From Sweltsa coloradensis (taxonomy: Eukaryota > Arthropoda > Insecta > Plecoptera > Chloroperlidae), in contig JAMZAV010000067.1 of assembly GCA_024449915.1 (NCBI GenBank), positions 372,001-436,000 on the forward strand: a DNA stretch of 64,000 nucleotides. Reading direction: 5' to 3'. Below the pieces are notes generated by a model, which was not told where the DNA came from, did no database searches, and was given only the letters and a program-made list of their open reading frames with translations. The position numbers were made by a program, and so were the translations under genes. Shown here piece by piece: positions 59,461-64,000 of this stretch. The number at the start of each line of letters is the position of its first letter. Within the stretch, counting starts at the first letter, position 1.

Positions 59461-60304
59461 ACAAAGTGTGACAGTGAAAATGATAATGATGGCAAGAGTC
59501 TTATGTCGTTAGTTAAGAGGCGTCGTCGGCTTAATTAATTTCAAGGACAAATGGGGGAGGGGGGGGTTAATAATTTTAACAATTTACTTAATACTACAAG
59601 GACAGCAGTTATTTATTTTTCTGTAAAACTCTTGGTACGACATTTCGATGGAACAACAGTGACTGCTAAATGATGGTGAATTCAAGGGAAACCATTAAGT
59701 AAGTGATGTTCTATGAAACTTTTGATTGAAACTACTTGATACTCGCAATGAGTTTTTAATTGGTACATTTCTTGGTTGGAAACTTTTAACTGCAAATATA
59801 ACATTGAACTTGCTGGTTGCTAGTTTTGTGGGAATGGTTTGCAATATAGTATAAATTCTGGTTATTATGAAGGAAGGCAGATGAAATTTAATTATTTCTA
59901 TCAATAGGGGTTGTAAATAATAACAGAGGAAATTATGTTATGTCTTTAGGTCACTTGAATCGCCTGCTATAGCAGAAAACCAAAAATTTAAAATGGTGGA
60001 ATTTTTTCAAGATGGCGGATTTTTTCCCATGACAATTAATTATTTCTATCAATAGGGGTTGCAAATAATAACAACGGAAAAACAATCAAGTCATTTGGTC
60101 ACTTAGATCACCTGTTAGAGCAAACAGTCTGCGAAATACAACATGGCGGAGTTTTTTCAAGATGGCGGAGTTTCCCCAAGTGGGATTTTTTGGGAACTTG
60201 AGTTTTTTGATCAGGGACATCCCCTGAACATATTCCAGCAATAATATTTGAGGAACATTAAATGTCTGGGTTTTGCCCAAAAATTGTCTAACTGGCCTGT
60301 ACTA

Positions 60305-61154
60305 TTAATGAAATAGAAAGATATTTCAGTTATACACAGTATTAAAAAATAGCAGTGTTTAGAAGTTTAAACATTCAATTTTACAAATTCTGCCAAATGT
60401 TTTGTTATCTTAGCCAAATATTGTATAAACCTTACAAAAAATATTGCAGCATCAAAAGAACCATTTCGCTACAGCAGCAGAATATTCCTGTAGCATCACC
60501 ATTTTGCTAAATGCAATGTTTGGTAAATGTTTGCAAAACAAGTTAAGTGTTTCTGGCAGAATAAATCTTTACGTTTCTTTGCTCTTGATGCACAATTTGT
60601 GCTCTTTTTAGCAAGAATGTGGTAAGAAGTTTTCTCTGTGTCTTGTTCCTGACGATGCGGCGAGGAGGTTCAATGCTAAATTTAAGCTTAAAGTATTTAT
60701 TTATTTATAAAATTTAAAAACAAATGCTGTTCAATTATGTTGACCAATCAAGTGTTTGTTAAGACATGCCCTTCAAAAAAATAACTCTAATATTTTCACA
60801 ATTTCTAGGCAACATTTTGGATATTTATTCATGGATAAAATATGTCTTTATAAAACGCAACGGAAGTACCCTATAAGTCAACCAGCAGGCATTGTTATTA
60901 AAAATAAATGATATTGTCCAATAATGTTTAAGATAGTTGTAATATTTGGCAGTTTCTTTGTTTAGACATATCCAAAGACAATATTGCATCTTGTTTATGT
61001 TTTTATTATTATTATTTAAGTTGATGAATTTTGAAATTAAAACTTGCATAGTTGTCCTCCTTTGTAAATCAGTGTTTATATCTAAATAGGATAGACAAGA
61101 CAAGCAATCGGTTCAAAGCAGAAAATAAGCTCAAACACGAATTCACATAATCAC
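60305..61154. other. odorant-receptor intron
   Basis: Contains an inverted fragment of the (AAAT)n-tailed retroposon (about 61010-61100). No last receptor exon could be identified here. Confidence 0.4.
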
Positions 61155-61310
61155 CTGAGCAAAGTTCTTAAGAGAAAGAGGGTCTAGTCCAACAGGTTTT
61201 ACTTCAATGGGAACATTAGCTCTGCTCATGATGACCAGCATAGACTTCTTGAATCTAGGAGAGGCTTCCAGCCAATCACAGCTGTAGACTGAATCAGTAA
61301 CAGCATCGTG
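61155..61310 (-). CDS. odorant receptor, exon D (TM7 region start)
   Basis: 52 codons between acceptor TTTTTACAG and CAG/GTGATT: begins HDAVTDSVYSCDWLE, ends PVGLDPLSLKNFAQ. The Y-x-C-x-W and K-x-x-x-x-x-M-x-R-A motifs and the PLSLxxF end are the conserved odorant-receptor C-terminal signature. Phase 0 at both ends. The donor GTGATT is weak. The final short exon is not found. Confidence 0.85.
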
Positions 61311-61451
61311 CTGTAAAAATTGGTTTAAATCACATCATGAAAAAAATATTTCACGTAACATAACAAAAATAAAATACAATGAAACATATCGAGTAATAAT
61401 AAAAATTTGTCAGGTTTGAGCCAAAAGTGCTAAATTCAATTCGCAACTTAC

Positions 61452-61556
61452 CTCGTCTGAAATCCACTGTATCATCGCGTTACATACAAGGTACACCCCT
61501 GTAACAATCACTAAGATAATCCCACTTTGTATCTTATTAGAAGTTTCACCATCAGT
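61452..61556 (-). CDS. odorant receptor, exon C (TM6)
   Basis: 35 codons, starting TDGETSNKIQSG, with the hydrophobic IILVIVTGVYLVCNAMI and ending WISDE at the donor GTAAGT; acceptor CCAACAG. Phase 0 at both ends, joining exon B and exon D in frame. Confidence 0.85.
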
Positions 61557-62438
61557 CTGTTGGTAAAATTAATATTGATTAATTAATTGTAAATTTTTCC
61601 ACTTGTCAGGCAATGGGCAATGGGTATAACGCCAAAACTCAACTTCTTTAAAAATAAGTAAAATGTCGCAAACACAGGTTTTAATCTGAAATACGTTGAA
61701 GTTCAACTAAAATGGTTTCTGCTATTCCTCTCGTTAACACAAAAATAATTGTTTAAAAAAATTGAAGCATTATCGTTTATAAATAAAAATTTAAAATTTA
61801 CAATTTTATACTTATTTGGGAAAGAATATTAGGTGGTGAATCATTGTTCATTTACTATTTAAACAATCAGGTAAAAAGTAACATTACTTTTTTCAGTTCT
61901 TACAATGATCATAAGCTAACAATAAAGGTTTTCTCAATGTCAATTTGTTATTATGATGTTTTAAAATCGTGATGAAAGGTAAAGCCGTAATTTTTAATGC
62001 CTTTATCTTGCTCGCAGTGGTAAAATCAATTCAATAAAATCATAAATTACAAGGCCCGTAACTATAACTCCACGCATAAACTACATTGTAGATATCCAGG
62101 AGCCGTAATGCGGTAATTTTTTAATAAAGGCACCGTAAAAAGAAACCCTACAACATTGTTTCATAATACGAAGGAACCATATTTAATTTTAATCAGTTAC
62201 AATTTTTTTATTCAATTAATTACTGTTCCGTAATAAGAAGTTAAAACAATTTCGAGCACTCACAAGAATTCTCTATTGTCCAACGGGGAATAAGTCAGTG
62301 GTTATCACTTGTATGTCATGTTAAAATGCACAAGTATGCAACGTAATAATGCATCATTTGTCATGCTAGATTGCACCACTATGCCATGTGCCATGCCATG
62401 TTTTCTTACTTGCGTAAATTACACATCATTCATCTTAC

Positions 62439-62538
62439 CTTGGTAAATACTAGAGCCGTAACACCCAAAACCAATGTATTCACCACAAACAAGGACACCA
62501 TGGATTCATTTATAAAGTCGTTGATTTTGGACATATAT
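62439..62538 (-). CDS. odorant receptor, exon B (TM5)
   Basis: 100 nt: one base completing the Arg codon, then 33 codons beginning YMSKINDFINES, with the membrane segment SLFVVNTLVLGVTALVF, ending FTK at the donor GTAAGA; acceptor CTTTCAG. Joined to exon A it gives HTNLLR-YMSKIND, the family pattern H..LLRY...I..F. Confidence 0.85.
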
Positions 62539-62656
62539 CTGAAAGGATTGAAGAAATGATATTAAATTAATAACCAACACCATAACCACAACCATATCAA
62601 CAACCAAAACAATAACATTATATTGAATTTTTTTAAAAGAGTAATTTTCAAACAAC

Positions 62657-63502
62657 CTTAACAAATTCGTGTGAAGTACAACATCTTCTGCCATCACATC
62701 ATAAATTTTCAAATCAAGTTCTTGAGATGTAATTTTCAAGATATTATTTGATCCTTGATCGTCATCTACATTGACCCTTACTTGCATACTTGTTATCTCT
62801 GTGTTATTTCTTACAAGGTGGGAACAATGGAGACCGGGAGTTTGCATGCCATTATTTCCTCTCAACGTAGCTAGGTGACGTTCGTCACTAAGTGGTATGA
62901 ACAACCTCAAATTGTCGATCCTACTTCCAATGTTAACATTTCTTTGAGAACTGAAGGAACTGCTTTGCACAGGACCAGCTCGAGATCTTGAAATAACATA
63001 TTCAGCGTCATTCAGTGGTTTTAATAAGGTCAAGTCGGATAGTTTATTATCATTATAACTAGTCCTCCTTAGTTTTGACTGGTCACCATCTAACTTGGCT
63101 TCGATGGTCATGGAAACACTTGCATCGTCCTCATCAAGTTGATTCAACAAGTGCTCTATGATTATCCTTGTCTCATTTGCAACATCTAATCTGTCCCTCA
63201 ATGTTTGGTTCGTCGTACTAATACATTGACCGAGCTCATTCTGAACGGCCGGCTCTGGGTTCGCTACTGGACCAACAGATTGCTTTAGCTTCCTGGTCAT
63301 GATTCTATTCATTGAAATTTGACGAATGTTTACAAGTTTGTTGTTCAGAATCTTGAAATTCGATCGAGGCAAACTTAATGCAATGTATAATACTGGGATG
63401 CAAGTAAACAAAATCATGTTGCTTGTTATCACGTACACCAATCGATAAATAAGAGTTATTTCGAAAGCTGGCGATGAAGTAGTGTCCCATGGAAACCACT
63501 CT
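62657..63502 (-). CDS. odorant receptor (7tm_6), exon A with very long intracellular loop
   Basis: 846 nt: acceptor TTTGCAG, first base completes a codon, then 281 codons, and a final AG split codon before GTTGTT. It opens with EWFPWDTTSSPAFEI, the conserved extracellular motif before TM4, then TM4 (about residues 20-43). From SLPRSNF to the conserved HTNLLR there are about 230 residues; typical receptors have roughly 60-70 here. The loop is Ser/Asn/Asp-rich, without Cys pairs or domains. The frame is fully open, so a hidden intron is unlikely but not excluded. N-terminal exons (TM1-3) are not visible and may lie beyond 64000. With exons B-D about 400 residues are recovered. Known role: with Orco forms an odour-gated cation channel. 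It is not Orco itself, whose signature is absent. Confidence 0.8.
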
Positions 63503-64000
63503 CTGCAAATAAATGTACATATCAATAAATGGATTACAACGGACTGGAAATTGATAACTTACTATCATCAAGATTTAGAGTAATCTCTGTACTCACGATG
63601 AAAACGTATACTTGAATAACCAACTTTAAATTTTTATTTCCGATATTGGTTCTTAAAATATATTAAGTAATATTTGTATTTGCATTTATTTCTGCTACTC
63701 TACTATTAAATTCTTCGTATTGTTATACATTTTTTTTTAAATTCTAGATTTGTCACTTTTAAATTTTAATGATTTAAAGAGTTTAACCTTTATTGAGTTC
63801 GTAATTCACACATGTTTACTTCAAACCTAAAATCAACTTTGCCTGCAATAGCTGTTTTAAAAGTGAATTAAACCGCTATAAAAACAGACAACTAGTTTTG
63901 CATGACTATACTTAGTTAAGTTGACGAAGACGTTAATGACTCAGAAAGTACAAACTCCGGCTGCCAGTGGTTTGTGACGACTAGAATTCGTCGTTCCTTA
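63503..64000. other. odorant-receptor intron, possible distant upstream exon
   Basis: A donor-like CATCGTGAGTAC lies on the minus strand near 63597. The frame that would join exon A in phase has a stop close upstream, so no exon is called. Confidence 0.35.

Larger units (their letters stand above)
50731..60304. mobile_element. nested DNA transposon with ~840-bp inverted ends
   Basis: Termini are TAGTACAGG...TTAGAC at 50731 and the inverse at 60304, flanked by TTA on both sides (50728-50730; 60305-60307). The right end (59460-60304) matches inverted pieces at 50731-51245, 57640-57745 and 58030-58275, so the left end has been split by about 6.4 kb of later insertions and by the retroposon at 57749. 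Removing them leaves an element of about 2.9 kb around a broken gene. The TTA flank would suit PIF/Harbinger-like insertion, but no known transposase is seen. Confidence 0.65.

Noticed and set aside
63305..63640. Additional upstream exon of the odorant receptor ending at CATC/GTGAGT
   Set aside because: The frame that would match the phase of exon A meets a stop a few codons upstream and has no good acceptor.

Overview
The window is nuclear DNA from an insect, probably a hemimetabolous one such as a hemipteran (order not proven). Four protein genes support this: a gustatory receptor (7tm_7-like), an odorant receptor (7tm_6-like) split into small exons, and two secreted chitin-binding (CBM14/peritrophin-A-like) proteins. 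The DNA is AT-rich, the introns are long (about 2.3 kb and 9 kb), and most of the window is mobile DNA and microsatellites. Nothing bacterial or plasmid-like is present. || Layout. 1-5 kb: intronless gustatory receptor on the minus strand (2127-3365). 5-17 kb: no gene; Helentron-like elements, a hAT-type MITE, tRNA- and 5S-rRNA-derived SINEs, microsatellites. 18-36 kb: two paralogous minus-strand chitin-binding genes (main exons 18089-18757 and 26001-26735), each with a tiny distant signal-peptide exon (21070-21117 and 35732-35776). A third signal-peptide exon with a TATA box points the other way (23576-23614, plus strand) and has no visible partner. 33-35 kb: a dead R4/Dong-like LINE bracketed by TAA repeats. 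37-40 kb: two decayed Penelope-like elements, tail to tail, with hammerhead-like RNA motifs. 40-41.5 kb: palindromic tRNA-bearing repeats with a Helentron-like element inserted. 41.6-49.2 kb: a 7.6-kb foldback element whose outer ends are clean and whose interior is full of homopolymer irregularities. 50.7-60.3 kb: a nested DNA transposon with long inverted ends and a broken Cys-rich gene. 61.1-63.5 kb: four exons of the odorant receptor on the minus strand, incomplete at both ends. || Host genes sit as islands between repeats. The receptors are sensory membrane proteins; the CBM14 proteins are secreted, and the second may be GPI-anchored. The best candidates for something unusual are: (1) four 34-nt hammerhead-like motifs near the Penelope ends in which the C3/G8 core pair appears as C-G, G-C and U-A; (2) the 7.6-kb foldback with a paralogous empty site; (3) tRNA-like sequences inside long palindromes; (4) a 5S-rRNA-derived SINE; (5) an odorant receptor with an intracellular loop of about 230 residues.
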